The notes: a model not told the origin generated them from the letters alone. Positions 1 through 9,150 are shown, counted from the stretch's first letter. The stretch is DNA of 64,000 nt from a bacterium BRH_c32 (GCA_001516025.1 LOEU01000026.1:1-64000), one strand, 5' to 3'. Translations and numbers: made by a program.

Positions 1-75
<75 letters not shown>

Positions 76-76
<1 letters not shown>

Positions 77-102
77 AAAAAGTCCGCTCCGTGCGGATTT
101 TT
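76..102 (+). terminator. Terminator after tRNA-Gly
   Basis: The short stem TCCGC (83-87) / GCGGA (93-97) is flanked by an A run upstream and a TTTTT run downstream. This is the form of an intrinsic terminator between tRNA-Gly and tRNA-Cys. The stem is only five pairs plus A-T extension, so strength is uncertain. Confidence 0.55.
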
Positions 103-130
103 AGTTTATATTATCTTATATTGTGATTAT

Positions 131-204
131 GGTGCTGTACCCAAGTGGCTTAAGGGGAAGGTCTGCAAAACCTTTATTCGTCGGTTCGAATCCGACCGGC
201 ACCT
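131..204 (+). tRNA. tRNA-Cys (GCA)
   Basis: The acceptor arm GGTGCTG (131-137) pairs with CGGCACC (197-203) with one G-T wobble. The anticodon stem AAGGT/ACCTT encloses the loop CTGCAAA, giving anticodon GCA (165-167). The T loop GGTTCGAATCC is standard. CCA is not encoded. Confidence 0.96.
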
Positions 205-215
205 CAAAAAAAAAA

Positions 216-247
216 CCTCGATTGCTTTTAGCAGTCGAGGTTTTTTT
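216..247. terminator. Bidirectional terminator, tRNA-Cys / thioesterase
   Basis: The stem CCTCGATTGC (216-225) / GCAGTCGAGG (231-240) has an A run on its left and a T run on its right, so it can end transcription from both sides. It overlaps the last codons and stop of the convergent thioesterase gene: its right arm encodes that protein's C-terminal Leu-Asp-Cys. Confidence 0.85.
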
Positions 248-1004
248 TATATAAATTTTCTCTTTCCTTCCAGATTGTTTTGGCGGAGGCGCAGACTTTA
301 TTATCTTTCTTATTCTTTATTGAACATAAAAATGAATTTTCATTTTCATCTTTCTCAGTAAATGAAATAATTGTGTCTCCATATTTAGCTTCTGATACAA
401 ACCGTCCGTCAATTGAATGAAGAACATAATTATCTATAATCTCTTCCGGTATTGATTCTATTAACCATTGTAAATATCGGATGTTATTTACATGTTGATA
501 GGAATCTACATCATACCGGTTAATTATAAACTCTTTTATAAGGCTTAATGAATCGCCGGCTTCGATTTTTTTTGATAAATCATGATTGGTGCTTAGTTCT
601 TCATATTGAGACCATTTTTCTTTTATTGATTCGTAAATTTGAATCGGTCGTCTTCTTTTTATATCAAAGAAAATCCAGACTCCTTTTGCTCTTCCAATAA
701 TCTCACCTTTTTCACCATAAATAATATTTTCTCTAATTCCCTTAATTGATGTGTAACTTGAAAGCCATGTCCTGATTTTAATTTTTTCTTTGTAGGTCGG
801 GTAGCGATCTATTTCCATAATACCGGAAATCAATACCCAACCGATATTTTGTTTTTCGAGATCGTATAAACTATGGCCGATTGAATAACAGTGATCGGCA
901 GCGGTTTCTTCAAGAAGGGTTAAAATAGTGGTCGGAGAAGCCTCTCCGAATTTATTCATTTCAAAATATCTTAATTCAATTTCCTTTTCAAAATAATTTT
1001 CCAA
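228..1004 (-). CDS. Acyl-ACP thioesterase, FatA/FatB family
   Basis: It hydrolyses acyl-ACP to free fatty acid in the cytoplasm. The 258-residue protein has the double hot-dog layout of the bacterial/plant acyl-ACP thioesterase family (PF01643): an N-terminal half with EETAADH near residue 33, and a C-terminal half with DxxxHVNNxxY (HVNN 171-174), where the family's catalytic Asn/His lie. Length fits bacterial members. It stands alone, convergent to the tRNAs. A possible minus-strand -7 element (TAACTTTG, 1051-1044) lies 40 bp upstream. Chain-length specificity cannot be read from the sequence. Confidence 0.9.
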   Translation of the reverse strand: MENYFEKEIELRYFEMNKFGEASPTTILTLLEETAADHCYSIGHSLYDLEKQNIGWVLISGIMEIDRYPTYKEKIKIRTWLSSYTSIKGIRENIIYGEKGEIIGRAKGVWIFFDIKRRRPIQIYESIKEKWSQYEELSTNHDLSKKIEAGDSLSLIKEFIINRYDVDSYQHVNNIRYLQWLIESIPEEIIDNYVLHSIDGRFVSEAKYGDTIISFTEKDENENSFLCSIKNKKDNKVCASAKTIWKERENLYKKNLDC

Positions 1005-1209
1005 TATTTCACTCTCATATAAGATACTAAAAACAATTTCTTACAAAGTTAGCATAAATTATCTATAAAATATATCCAATTATTCTAAAGTTAATCTTAG
1101 ATGGTAGTTTACTATACTTAAAAGTTTATATAAAATGTATTTCAGTGTAATTGATATCTCGAGAAAAAATATTCTAAATGATTAATTTAAATCTCATTTA
1201 TAGCAAGAA

Positions 1210-1734
1210 TTATTTCCTAGAGGCGTGGAAGAATCCTCTGTATGGACGTGCTTGATTGATTGTAATAAATGCCTTATCGTCAATTTTCTCTACGGTCTCG
1301 ATTAATTTCTTTTGATGTTTTCTTTTAGAAAAAACTATAAGAATTGAAGTGCCGCCTGTACCGCCTTCGGCAGGTAAAATCGTTACACCATATTTGAGCT
1401 TTCTTAAAGCAGTAGCAATTTTATCAGAGAAATGAAGAGATATAATATTTACCTGCACATAACCGATGGCAAAGTATTGTTCTAAAGTGATCCCAAGTAC
1501 ATTTCCCAAAGCAAAACCAATTGCATATCCGAAAAGGTTAATATTTTTATCCATATGTTCTACGATGTAACGCATTGCGTAAATCCAAATAAGAACTTCA
1601 AAAAAGCCGGCAATTGCTGCTTCATATTTTTTACCTTGAACTACTAATAAAGTCCTGAAAGTACCTATGGTTACATCACAAATTCTCATTACCATTATTA
1701 AAAAGGCACCTGAAAGGGCAGCAATTATTTCCAT
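1210..1734 (-). CDS. UPF0316 membrane protein (DUF5698 + DUF2179)
   Basis: The 174-residue protein has about three hydrophobic segments in its first 100 residues (near 3-22, 38-58, 66-85), followed by a soluble alpha/beta domain with a Gly-rich turn GGTGGTS near residues 125-130. This matches the UPF0316/YebE family, in which a DUF5698 membrane part precedes a DUF2179 domain. The cellular function of the family is not established. The gene is divergent from pcm across a 61-bp gap. No terminator or other partner is evident. Confidence 0.85.
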   Translation of the reverse strand: MEIIAALSGAFLIMVMRICDVTIGTFRTLLVVQGKKYEAAIAGFFEVLIWIYAMRYIVEHMDKNINLFGYAIGFALGNVLGITLEQYFAIGYVQVNIISLHFSDKIATALRKLKYGVTILPAEGGTGGTSILIVFSKRKHQKKLIETVEKIDDKAFITINQARPYRGFFHASRK

Positions 1735-1795
1735 ATATTATTTATTACCCGATTTTTTTTGCAAATTAACGAATTAAATAATTAATTATAAGCAA

Positions 1796-2434
1796 ATGTA
1801 CGAAAAAGAAAGACAAGAATTAATATTGACCCTCCGAGAGAAGGGAATAACGAATGAAAGAGTATTAAAAGCATTTTCAGAGGTAGAAAGGCATCTATTT
1901 ATCCCGCAGGCATTGCACGGGCATGCTTATGTGGATAATGCACTCCCGATTGGTTTCGACCAAACAATTTCGCAGCCATATACTGTTGCATTCATGACTC
2001 AAGTGATGAATCCGCAGCCCGGAAATAAAATTCTCGAAATCGGGACCGGTTCCGGTTATCAGGCAGTAATACTAAATTATCTTGGAGCAAAAGTTTATTC
2101 GATCGAACGAAATCATAATTTATATTTAAGAACTTCACAGTTGTTCGATAAATTAGGATATAGAATTGCATTAAGGTGCAGCGATGGAACTCTTGGATGG
2201 GATGAATTTGCACCCTATGATGGAATTATTGTTACCGCGGGCGGACCGGAGATTCCGACTAACTTAAAAAAACAATTAGCCCCGGGCGGAAAGCTTATTA
2301 TCCCCGTTGGTGATAGAAAATCCCAGAAGATGCATATCCTGCAAAAAACCGGCGAGGATAGCTTTAAGACAACAATTGTTCCCGACTTTTCATTTGTCCC
2401 ACTAATCGGTAGGGAAGGGTGGAAAATAGGGTAA
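1796..2434 (+). CDS. pcm: Protein-L-isoaspartate O-methyltransferase
   Basis: It methylates isoaspartyl residues in damaged proteins with S-adenosylmethionine. The SAM-binding motif EIGTGSGYQ is at residues 81-89, and the family sequence QTISQPYTVAFMT lies just before it. At 212 residues the length is normal for Pcm. The start ATG has no clear Shine-Dalgarno, which is common in this phylum. Its 3' end overlaps the start of miaA by 16 bp, so the two are translationally coupled. Confidence 0.95.
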   Translation: MYEKERQELILTLREKGITNERVLKAFSEVERHLFIPQALHGHAYVDNALPIGFDQTISQPYTVAFMTQVMNPQPGNKILEIGTGSGYQAVILNYLGAKVYSIERNHNLYLRTSQLFDKLGYRIALRCSDGTLGWDEFAPYDGIIVTAGGPEIPTNLKKQLAPGGKLIIPVGDRKSQKMHILQKTGEDSFKTTIVPDFSFVPLIGREGWKIG

Positions 2435-3345
2435 TCATAATTGCAGGACCAACTTGCTCGGGCAAGACTTTTTTATCAATTAAGCTTGCTGAACATTTAG
2501 GCAGTGAAATTATATCCGCCGATAGCAGACAGGTTTTTCGATTTCTATCTATCGGAACTGCCAAGCCGAGCAATGATGAATTATTAAAAGTGAAGCATCA
2601 TTTTATCGATTGCTATAATCCTGATGAAGTTTTTAATGCAAGTATTTTCGAAATAGAATCTCTAAAAATTATTAATATTCTTATTGACCAAGGGAAAATC
2701 CCAATCGTAGTAGGTGGTTCCGGCTTATATATAAAAGCATTAACAAACGGAATCTTTTCTGAACCGGCAAATGATGAAAATTATACTACCGAATTAAAAG
2801 AGTTAAGAGGAAAATCAGGGAATGAATTTTTATATAATGAATTAAAAAAAGTCGATCCTGAAAGTGCTTCCAAGATGATGCCGCAGAATTGGAAAAGAGT
2901 AATAAGGGCACTTGAGGTATTGCATGTTACGGGCAGACCGATTTGGGAATTGCATAATGAACAAAGGAGGGAAGTGCCTTATCAATTCATAAAATATGCA
3001 CTCCTTTGGGATAGAGATTTGTTATATAGAAATATCGAATCGCGTGTGGATAAAATGATTGATGAAGGTTTGGTCGATGAAGTGAGATCGATACTTGATA
3101 TGGGTTATAGAGGAGAGATTAATTCGCTCAATACAGTCGGCTATAAAGAGATTATCTCTTATCTCAAAAAAGAAATTAGTTTAGATAGAGCGATTGAATT
3201 AATCAAGAGAAATACGAGAAGGTTTGCCAAACGACAGATGACATGGTTCAATGCCGATAAAGATATTAAGTGGATTAAGGTAAGAACGCAGGAGGATTTA
3301 AGTATCGCTGCCGATTCTATTGAAAAAGAATTACATATTAATTGA
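2419..3345 (+). CDS. miaA: tRNA dimethylallyltransferase
   Basis: It transfers dimethylallyl to the N6 of A37 in tRNAs that read UNN codons. The P-loop GPTCSGKT is at residues 10-17, SADSRQVF follows near 34, and the family's GGSGLYIKAL and RNTRRFAKRQMTWF motifs are present. The protein has 308 residues, as usual. The start is a GTG inside pcm at 2419; no ATG is available between it and the P-loop, so the GTG is well supported. The overlap suggests expression with pcm. Confidence 0.95.
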   Translation: MENRVIIIAGPTCSGKTFLSIKLAEHLGSEIISADSRQVFRFLSIGTAKPSNDELLKVKHHFIDCYNPDEVFNASIFEIESLKIINILIDQGKIPIVVGGSGLYIKALTNGIFSEPANDENYTTELKELRGKSGNEFLYNELKKVDPESASKMMPQNWKRVIRALEVLHVTGRPIWELHNEQRREVPYQFIKYALLWDRDLLYRNIESRVDKMIDEGLVDEVRSILDMGYRGEINSLNTVGYKEIISYLKKEISLDRAIELIKRNTRRFAKRQMTWFNADKDIKWIKVRTQEDLSIAADSIEKELHIN

Positions 3346-3394
3346 AGATAGCAAATTGATTGTATATTTTAAGAAAAAAGAAAATTGAAATATT

Positions 3395-3400
3395 AAGGAG
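3395..3400 (+). promoter_or_regulatory. Ribosome binding site of prfB
   Basis: AAGGAG eight bases before ATG 3409. This strong site marks the true start of prfB, which lies in a different frame from most of the gene. Confidence 0.8.
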
Positions 3401-3408
3401 ATAAATCG

Positions 3409-4510
3409 ATGTACGAAGAGCAGATAAAATATCTATCAGAGATAAATTCACGATTGACGAATCTACGAGGTTATCTTTAAGTTAGATGACAAAGAAAACC
3501 AGATAGCAGAAATACAAAGACATTCCGAAGCACCAAATTTTTGGGACGATCAGAAAAATGCTCAATCGATGCTTCAGCAAGCTAAAGTATTGCAAAATTG
3601 GGTTGATCCGTGGAATATATTGAATGAAAAATATGAGCACCTATCAGAACTTGTGCAATTAGCTGCCGAAGAAAAAGATGATTCTTTTCAAGAGGAGATC
3701 GATAAAGAGTTGGATGATTTGGTACTCGAGATTGAGAAAGTGGAATTAAAAGGAATGCTAAGCGGTAAGGATGATGATAAGAATTGCATACTTACGATAA
3801 ATTCCGGTGCAGGTGGAACGGAGGCGCAAGACTGGGCGGAGATGCTATTAAGAATGTATGTGAGATATTGCGAAAAGAATAGTTATAAAGTCTCAATTGT
3901 AGATATACTTGATGGGGATGGTGCGGGAATCAAAAGTGCCACATTGAGTATCGAAGGCGATTTTGCTTATGGATATTTGAAAGCTGAAAACGGTGTTCAT
4001 AGATTGGTACGCATATCTCCATTTGATGCTAATAAAAGAAGACATACATCATTTGCGGCTGTATTTGTAATTCCCGAGATTGATGATACGATTGAAATCG
4101 ATATCAATCCGGCGGATTTACGAATAGATACTTACCGTTCCGGAGGTAAAGGAGGGCAGAACGTTAATAAAGTCGAGACTGCCGTTAGAATCACTCATTT
4201 ACCAACAAATACGGTGGCTGCGTGCCAAAGTGAGCGTTCCCAAGGGCAGAATAAGACAAACGCAATGCGCATGCTTAAATCGAAGTTATATCAATTAGAG
4301 AGAGAGAAGCAGGTCGCAGAACTTGATGAAATCGAGAAAAGCAAAATGAGAATCGAATGGGGAAGTCAAATCCGCTCTTACGTTTTTCATCCTTATAATC
4401 TTGTCAAAGATCATCGTACCGATTTTGAGACTTCTGATACGCAAGGTGTAATGGATGGAGAATTGACCGGATTTATTAAAGAATATTTATTGCAGTTTAC
4501 CAAAAATTAA
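3409..4510 (+). CDS. prfB: Peptide chain release factor 2, programmed +1 frameshift
   Basis: RF2 ends translation at UGA and UAA. The 23-codon first part (3409-3480) ends ...RGYL then TAA; reading must slip +1 on CTT-T (3475-3478) to continue at AAG (3479). The joined protein has 366 residues and aligns without gaps to E. coli RF2 across the junction (RGYL-KLDD against RGYL-DYDA). The GGQ loop ([13 protein letters not shown]) and the RF2-specific SPF tripeptide ([11 protein letters not shown]) are present. A Shine-Dalgarno-like GAGG stands at the usual distance before CTT. The in-frame stop is TAA, not the usual TGA. Confidence 0.95.
3467..3481 (+). promoter_or_regulatory. RF2 programmed +1 frameshift site with UAA stop
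   Basis: GAGG (3467-3470), then TTAT, CTT (3475-3477), TAA (3478-3480), G. The order of SD-like element, TAT, shift codon CTT and stop is the same as in the well-known RF2 recoding site (AGGGGG UAU CUU UGA C), base for base in spacing. Only the stop differs: UAA is also read by RF1. Confidence 0.85.
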
Positions 4511-4519
4511 TGGTGATTA

Positions 4520-5278
4520 ATGAATAAGAATCCGATTTCGGTTTTAATAATTGCCGGTAATGAAGAAAAGAATATTCGGGACTGCCTAGAATCTGTTAAA
4601 TGGGCGGATGAGATTGTTGTAATCGATTCTTTTAGTACCGATAATACATTTAATATTGCTTTAGAATACACGCCAAATGTTTATCAGAATAAATGGAACG
4701 GATTTTCGGAGCAGAGAAAATTTGGAAATAGCAAAGTGAGAAATGAATGGGTTTTAGCTCTTGATGCTGATGAAAGGGTAACTCCTGAACTCAAAGAAGA
4801 AATCCTCGCTTTACTTAGAGTTAGTACCAAATATGATTCATATTATATTCCACGGCGCAATTATTTTCTGGGTAAGCATATAACCACCTGCAAATGGTAT
4901 CCCGATTATCAATTGCGATTATTTAAAAAGAGCATTACAAAAGTTACAGATAGAAAAGTGCATGAAGGATACGAGACTGAGGGAGAACGGGGTAAATTAA
5001 AGAATGATTTAATTCATTTTACTCATAGCTCAATAACGGAAACGATTAATAAAATTAATCATTATTCAACTCTCGAAGCGGAAGAGAAATATAGTGGGAA
5101 AAGGGTTAAAACAGGTGATTTAGTTTTGCATCCAATCGCAGCGTTTTTGAATCAGTTTATTTCGCGTAAAGGATATAAAGATGGAGTTCATGGATTGATG
5201 GTATCCTTGATTCACAGCATGACTAATATGCTTACTTATATGAAAGTGTGGGAAAAGCAGAATGTCGGGAAAAAGTGA
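4520..5278 (+). CDS. Glycosyltransferase family 2, WaaE/KdtX-like
   Basis: It probably adds a sugar to the lipopolysaccharide core at the inner face of the membrane. The GT-A fold start SVLIIAGNEE is at residues 7-16, the metal-binding DAD at 82-84, and RKVHEGY near 150 is typical of the WaaE/KdtX group. It has 252 residues and a C-terminal hydrophobic helix pair suited to membrane attachment. It follows prfB by 9 bp and may share its transcript. The sugar and acceptor are not determinable. Confidence 0.85.
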   Translation: MNKNPISVLIIAGNEEKNIRDCLESVKWADEIVVIDSFSTDNTFNIALEYTPNVYQNKWNGFSEQRKFGNSKVRNEWVLALDADERVTPELKEEILALLRVSTKYDSYYIPRRNYFLGKHITTCKWYPDYQLRLFKKSITKVTDRKVHEGYETEGERGKLKNDLIHFTHSSITETINKINHYSTLEAEEKYSGKRVKTGDLVLHPIAAFLNQFISRKGYKDGVHGLMVSLIHSMTNMLTYMKVWEKQNVGKK

Positions 5279-5536
5279 AATTGCCGAATAGAGAAAATTA
5301 TTGATATTAATTTTCCAAGTCAGAATTGTAACTGAAAATTACTATTGCGAACTCTAATCATTATCGAGATCGCAAATCATATTAAAGACTGATCCCGATC
5401 AAAGCAGAATAATCATTAGTTTGAGGCAGAACAATTTTATCTAAAAACGGATGAATGTTTATCAATCCAAAATGCCTCACTTACGCCACTCATTTTCCCA
5501 ATAGGTATTAGGACATGTTAAAATATTATTGCATCC
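5279..5536. other. Gene-free gap, nothing recognised
   Basis: This 258-bp AT-rich stretch lies between the convergent glycosyltransferase and S41 genes. No open frame with coding character, tRNA, repeat or clear terminator hairpin was seen. Confidence 0.5.
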
Positions 5537-6583
5537 CTATTTGCTTAAATGTTCTAATGCTCTATTCATTACCTTATCAATCCCCATATCTATATCTTGT
5601 TTTGTATTTGGCTGATAAATATCAGGAGCAATTCCCACGCCTTCGGGACAAAATCCTTCGGGTGTTTTTGTGAGTCTTATAGGGTACAAGAAGGTCCATC
5701 CATTCGGTAATTCACCACGAGTTACCACATCTCCAAAAGCACCTTCGGTAGTATCGCCGATTTGAGTTGCATAAGGGAGATATTTGAAAATTTGCGATGT
5801 ATGTTCTGCTGCACTCGCAGAGAATCGATTCGTAAGAAGTGCAATTTTTTTAGTGAAAGTCGTACCGGCTGTATTGGGCGAAACTGATAAGGGAAATCTT
5901 TCTCCGAAATCAAAATGTCCAGGTCCGGTTTTCTCCTGCTGGTAGAAGTAAGTAAACTCTCTATCTACAAAAAATGAAGAAAAAATGGGAACGTTAGTTT
6001 TTAATCCGCCTCCAACATTTCTTAAATCAATAATCATTGCATCAGAATCAGATAAATCATTTAATACTTGTGCCAAGTCTAAGGGCCAGTGTTGTCGCTT
6101 ACTCGAAGCCGCCAAAGCTTTTATATTGATATAGCCGATTTTTAAATTTGAGAATGCCGGTTTTATTTTGCCGTATGTTATCATTCCATCGCCGGCAGAT
6201 TGAACATTGTCAAGGTATTTGCTTTTAATAAAATCCAGATTAAAATCGCCTAAGGGTCTAGTAAATACTGAAGTTGAAAAGGTAGCGTTTGTAAGACCTT
6301 TATTGAATAGCACAACGTGTCCATCGTCCAATGTTCTCACAAGATCACCACATATATCCCATAACTCATCTTGTGAAGTTGAAGATGTAATTTTATTTCC
6401 GTAAAAAGAATGAAGCTGATCCCAATTGACCTTTTTTGCGGGGAATAATGCATAGCTCTTATCAAGAGTATTCCACAAAGCTTCAAAATTTGATTTTGGA
6501 TTATCCTCATTCGGTCCTAGAAGCATTTCTTCGCAACCGGATATCAATAATAAAACTAAAAGAAGTGAAAATAACTTTTTCAT
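5537..6583 (-). CDS. S41 family peptidase, lipoprotein
   Basis: A putative periplasmic or outer-membrane serine peptidase. A lipoprotein signal with Cys17 (LLISGC) leads the 348-residue protein. The S41 core shows DDGH (residues 86-89), IIDLRNVGGG (184-193) and NRFSASAAE with the likely nucleophile Ser257. The Lys found after the Ser in CtpA/Prc (GKG) is absent; the sequence reads TTEGAFGD. This fits the S41B (tricorn/IRBP-like) branch, which uses a His-Ser-Ser-Glu set. No PDZ domain is visible. Substrate unknown; it stands alone. Confidence 0.88.
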   Translation of the reverse strand: MKKLFSLLLVLLLISGCEEMLLGPNEDNPKSNFEALWNTLDKSYALFPAKKVNWDQLHSFYGNKITSSTSQDELWDICGDLVRTLDDGHVVLFNKGLTNATFSTSVFTRPLGDFNLDFIKSKYLDNVQSAGDGMITYGKIKPAFSNLKIGYINIKALAASSKRQHWPLDLAQVLNDLSDSDAMIIDLRNVGGGLKTNVPIFSSFFVDREFTYFYQQEKTGPGHFDFGERFPLSVSPNTAGTTFTKKIALLTNRFSASAAEHTSQIFKYLPYATQIGDTTEGAFGDVVTRGELPNGWTFLYPIRLTKTPEGFCPEGVGIAPDIYQPNTKQDIDMGIDKVMNRALEHLSK

Positions 6584-6641
6584 AACTGTACCTAAAAATT
6601 TTTATTTTTTATTATAGTAACAAATTGTAGTTCAATTAAGA

Positions 6642-7445
6642 CTAAAAGCAAAAAAATAAACCTGCGCGAAAACTATTCATAAACATTGAAACTTCTTTAG
6701 GTTCGGAATAGGTAGAATAAAAAAACTCGTAAGATAACTGATAATTAAAATTCAGGTATAAGGGACTTTGAAAAGTAAGAATAGTGTTTACTGAAAAATT
6801 ATCGATAATAAATTTAGTTTTACCAAACATCTTCAATTTCCAATCAAGCTCGGGATAATTAAAATCTGCGCTTGGCGAGTATTGCGGTCTGGATACATTG
6901 CTTAAAAGTGGAATAAAAAGCTGCAAAGAGAAAAATTGCCGAGGCTGAAGCTCATGTATAAGTTGAAGAGAGATGTCAAGCGAATGACTCCAGTACCATG
7001 ATTTCATTATTTTTATTCTTGGGAGTATAATTTGCTGATCCTGATAATAATTCGAGAGGCTCAAAAACGTTCCAACCGAACCACCGCCAAATAGACTGAA
7101 CTTCATTTCTAAAAAATCGAAATCAGTTGACGAGTGAACGTAACTGTAACGAAATCTTATAATGTCGGTGCTTGTATTTAAGTTATCGCTCAGAGTGGTT
7201 AAAGGATTAAAGGAATATGTTGCTTCAAAATAATGTCTGCTTATTTCTTCATTATAAAAGTATTGGAAAGATGGAGTAGAATTTGTTCCGCTATAAATTA
7301 AAGGGGATGCATGAATATCTTTGAGATGAAAATCGCTTATTCCGAAATTTCCACCAATAAAATTCTTTACTTCCTTTTGGGCAAACGAAGAAGAAAGAAA
7401 TAGAAAAAATAAAACAACTATGATTTTAGGTGTGGATTTATACAT
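6642..7445 (-). CDS. Exported protein of unknown function
   Basis: Not recognised. The 267-residue protein starts with a clear signal peptide (hydrophobic core about 9-20, cleavage near SSSFAQ). The rest is rich in aromatic residues, Ser and Asn with alternating short strands, and ends on Phe (FRAGLFFCF). Such a composition suits a small outer-membrane beta-barrel or surface protein, but this is inference. The C-terminal Phe is typical of barrel proteins. It lies 58 bp upstream of the S41 lipoprotein on the same strand and could be co-transcribed. Confidence 0.7.
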   Translation of the reverse strand: MYKSTPKIIVVLFFLFLSSSFAQKEVKNFIGGNFGISDFHLKDIHASPLIYSGTNSTPSFQYFYNEEISRHYFEATYSFNPLTTLSDNLNTSTDIIRFRYSYVHSSTDFDFLEMKFSLFGGGSVGTFLSLSNYYQDQQIILPRIKIMKSWYWSHSLDISLQLIHELQPRQFFSLQLFIPLLSNVSRPQYSPSADFNYPELDWKLKMFGKTKFIIDNFSVNTILTFQSPLYLNFNYQLSYEFFYSTYSEPKEVSMFMNSFRAGLFFCF

Positions 7446-7559
7446 AGCGCCTCTAAATAGGTGATAAATCTTTTATCTCTATTCAAAATTGGATGTATAT
7501 ATCTAATAAATTATTTTAATATTGTCAAGTTGTTTTATTAAAATTATAATAATTAAGTA

Positions 7560-8474
7560 CTATTTTGAATATCTCCTGACATCAAAAGATGTGAAGCCGC
7601 CATTTATAGAGATATTTATCTTCTTTGCTGCTGAATCATAATTTTCAGTTTCATAAGTATGCTTCCCTTTTTTTATAAAATCCTTGAAATCATTGCTTGA
7701 AAGAACGGATTCAGCTGTAATTTTACATCCGACATTTGAAGGCACTTGAAGCTCAAATGAGGTAGCACCCATTTCTACATTTATGTCAGTAAGAGCAGCT
7801 ATATCACCAAGCTTGACATATAATTTAGATGCACCGGTATTTAATTCTAAACGACTTATAGATAAATCACTTAAATCAAGTTTCCCATTTATTGCACCGG
7901 CATTTAGCGTAATATCCCATGAAGGTTTATTATTTAGTTTTAATAACAGATCGTTTTTTGTATCTCCATGAAAAATATTAAAGTGATTATTTTCATAATC
8001 GATATCAATTTCGGCGGTAGAATCATAGGTATTGACCAAAAAATCATAACCTGCAAGATTTCCTTTAGCATCCCCGCTAATTAATCCGGTAGAACCGCCT
8101 TCGAGGTTTAGTCTTCCTGCTCCTGTAGAAATTGTCATTCTTGCGCTCGTTATATTAGAATCAAATTCCTGATAATAATTTTCGGAATAGTTACCTTTAT
8201 AATCAAAATCATCGAATTCAGGATAGACCTGATCATAAATATTATAGGCAAATCCAAAGATCATGAGAGCTACGAACAATCCAAAAATTGCACTTACGAC
8301 TGCCTTTAAGACGCCATCTTTGAAAATTACCATTACACCCCACAGAATAAAGAAGAAGGGCCAAAGGTCAAATACAAAATTAAAATCGCTATTAATAATA
8401 TCTGCTCTGGTCATTAGGAAAAGACCGCCGAGCGTTAAGAAAAATACACCCCAAAATAATTGTCCGCTTTTCAT
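7560..8474 (-). CDS. LiaF-like membrane protein with toast-rack-type domain
   Basis: Probably an envelope-stress or adhesion-type membrane protein. Starting at MKSGQLFWG, about four hydrophobic segments occupy residues 1-85 (LiaI/LiaF-like transmembrane region). A beta-rich domain follows with repeated stretches of the type INGKLDLSDLSISRLELNTG, as in the DUF4097/toast-rack group linked to PspC proteins. An upstream ATG at 8519 would overlap the preceding pspC-like gene by 32 bp; the ATG at 8474 lies 13 bp beyond its stop and begins at the hydrophobic region, so it is preferred. Confidence 0.75.
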   Translation of the reverse strand: MKSGQLFWGVFFLTLGGLFLMTRADIINSDFNFVFDLWPFFFILWGVMVIFKDGVLKAVVSAIFGLFVALMIFGFAYNIYDQVYPEFDDFDYKGNYSENYYQEFDSNITSARMTISTGAGRLNLEGGSTGLISGDAKGNLAGYDFLVNTYDSTAEIDIDYENNHFNIFHGDTKNDLLLKLNNKPSWDITLNAGAINGKLDLSDLSISRLELNTGASKLYVKLGDIAALTDINVEMGATSFELQVPSNVGCKITAESVLSSNDFKDFIKKGKHTYETENYDSAAKKINISINGGFTSFDVRRYSK

Positions 8475-8487
8475 TTTATTCACTCTT

Positions 8488-8982
8488 TTATTTTTTTGAA
8501 TTATAGATGAAAAATGCACCTGCTAGAATCAACAGTATAGGAAATAAATCGCTAAAATCGAATGAAGGGATTATATCATCGATTAAGAATATTGCTCCGA
8601 TGATTATTAGAATACTTCCCGCAATCAAACGGCCATCAGTTCTTTTTGGCATAGGAATATCGAAGTTAGGTATCGAACTGCCATCGGTAGTTTCGGAATT
8701 AGAAGCAGTTCCTTCTGTTGTATTTTTATTCTCGTCTGATTTATTCTCAAATGGATTTGCAGGCGGAATGTCATTATTTAATCCGAATGCTTTTTCAAAA
8801 CTTTCTTCAGGTACCATAATCCACAGCAAAATATAAACGAGGATGCCAATACCATTCATTACTGTCAGGACTACAAATAAAATTCTAACGATTACAGGGT
8901 CTATATTAAAATATTCACCCAATCCGCTGCAAACTCCTGCAACGATTTTGTTTTTTCTGGCTCTAAATATTCTCTCTTTCAT
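8488..8982 (-). CDS. PspC domain protein
   Basis: A small membrane protein of the phage-shock/envelope-stress type. The PspC core KIVAGVCSGLGEYFNIDPVIVR is followed by a membrane helix (VLTVMNGIGILVYILLWIMVPEE). After an Asn/Thr/Ser-rich linker come two more hydrophobic helices near the C-terminus. The start chosen is ATG 8982 (MKERIFRARK) because AGGTG lies seven bases before it; an ATG at 9009 would add nine residues. Operon with the LiaF-like gene downstream. No PspA or response regulator is in the window. Confidence 0.85.
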   Translation of the reverse strand: MKERIFRARKNKIVAGVCSGLGEYFNIDPVIVRILFVVLTVMNGIGILVYILLWIMVPEESFEKAFGLNNDIPPANPFENKSDENKNTTEGTASNSETTDGSSIPNFDIPMPKRTDGRLIAGSILIIIGAIFLIDDIIPSFDFSDLFPILLILAGAFFIYNSKK

Positions 8983-9108
8983 TTCGCACCTATTTGGTTT
9001 TGGTTTCATTACTTAAGACGGTGGTAACTAAAAAAAGTTTTGCCAATAACAAAAAAATATTTGTAACGACTTTCGGGAGGAGAGAAATAATTCGAGTTGA
9101 ATAAAGTT

Positions 9109-9136
9109 TTTAACTTAGGTAACTTACAAAGTTAAA
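9109..9136. promoter_or_regulatory. Inverted repeat upstream of nadE, possible operator
   Basis: TTTAACTT (9109-9116) and AAGTTAAA (9129-9136) form a perfect 8-bp inverted repeat. The 12-bp spacer contains a further TAACTT. It ends 14 bp before the nadE start, where a repressor would block transcription or translation. The regulator is unknown. Confidence 0.4.
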
Positions 9137-9150
9137 TAAAAATTAGAAAA

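Noticed and set aside
3475-3481. The prfB break as a pseudogene or sequencing error
   Set aside because: The shift codon, SD-like element and gap-free alignment fit the known RF2 recoding site; only the stop type is unusual.
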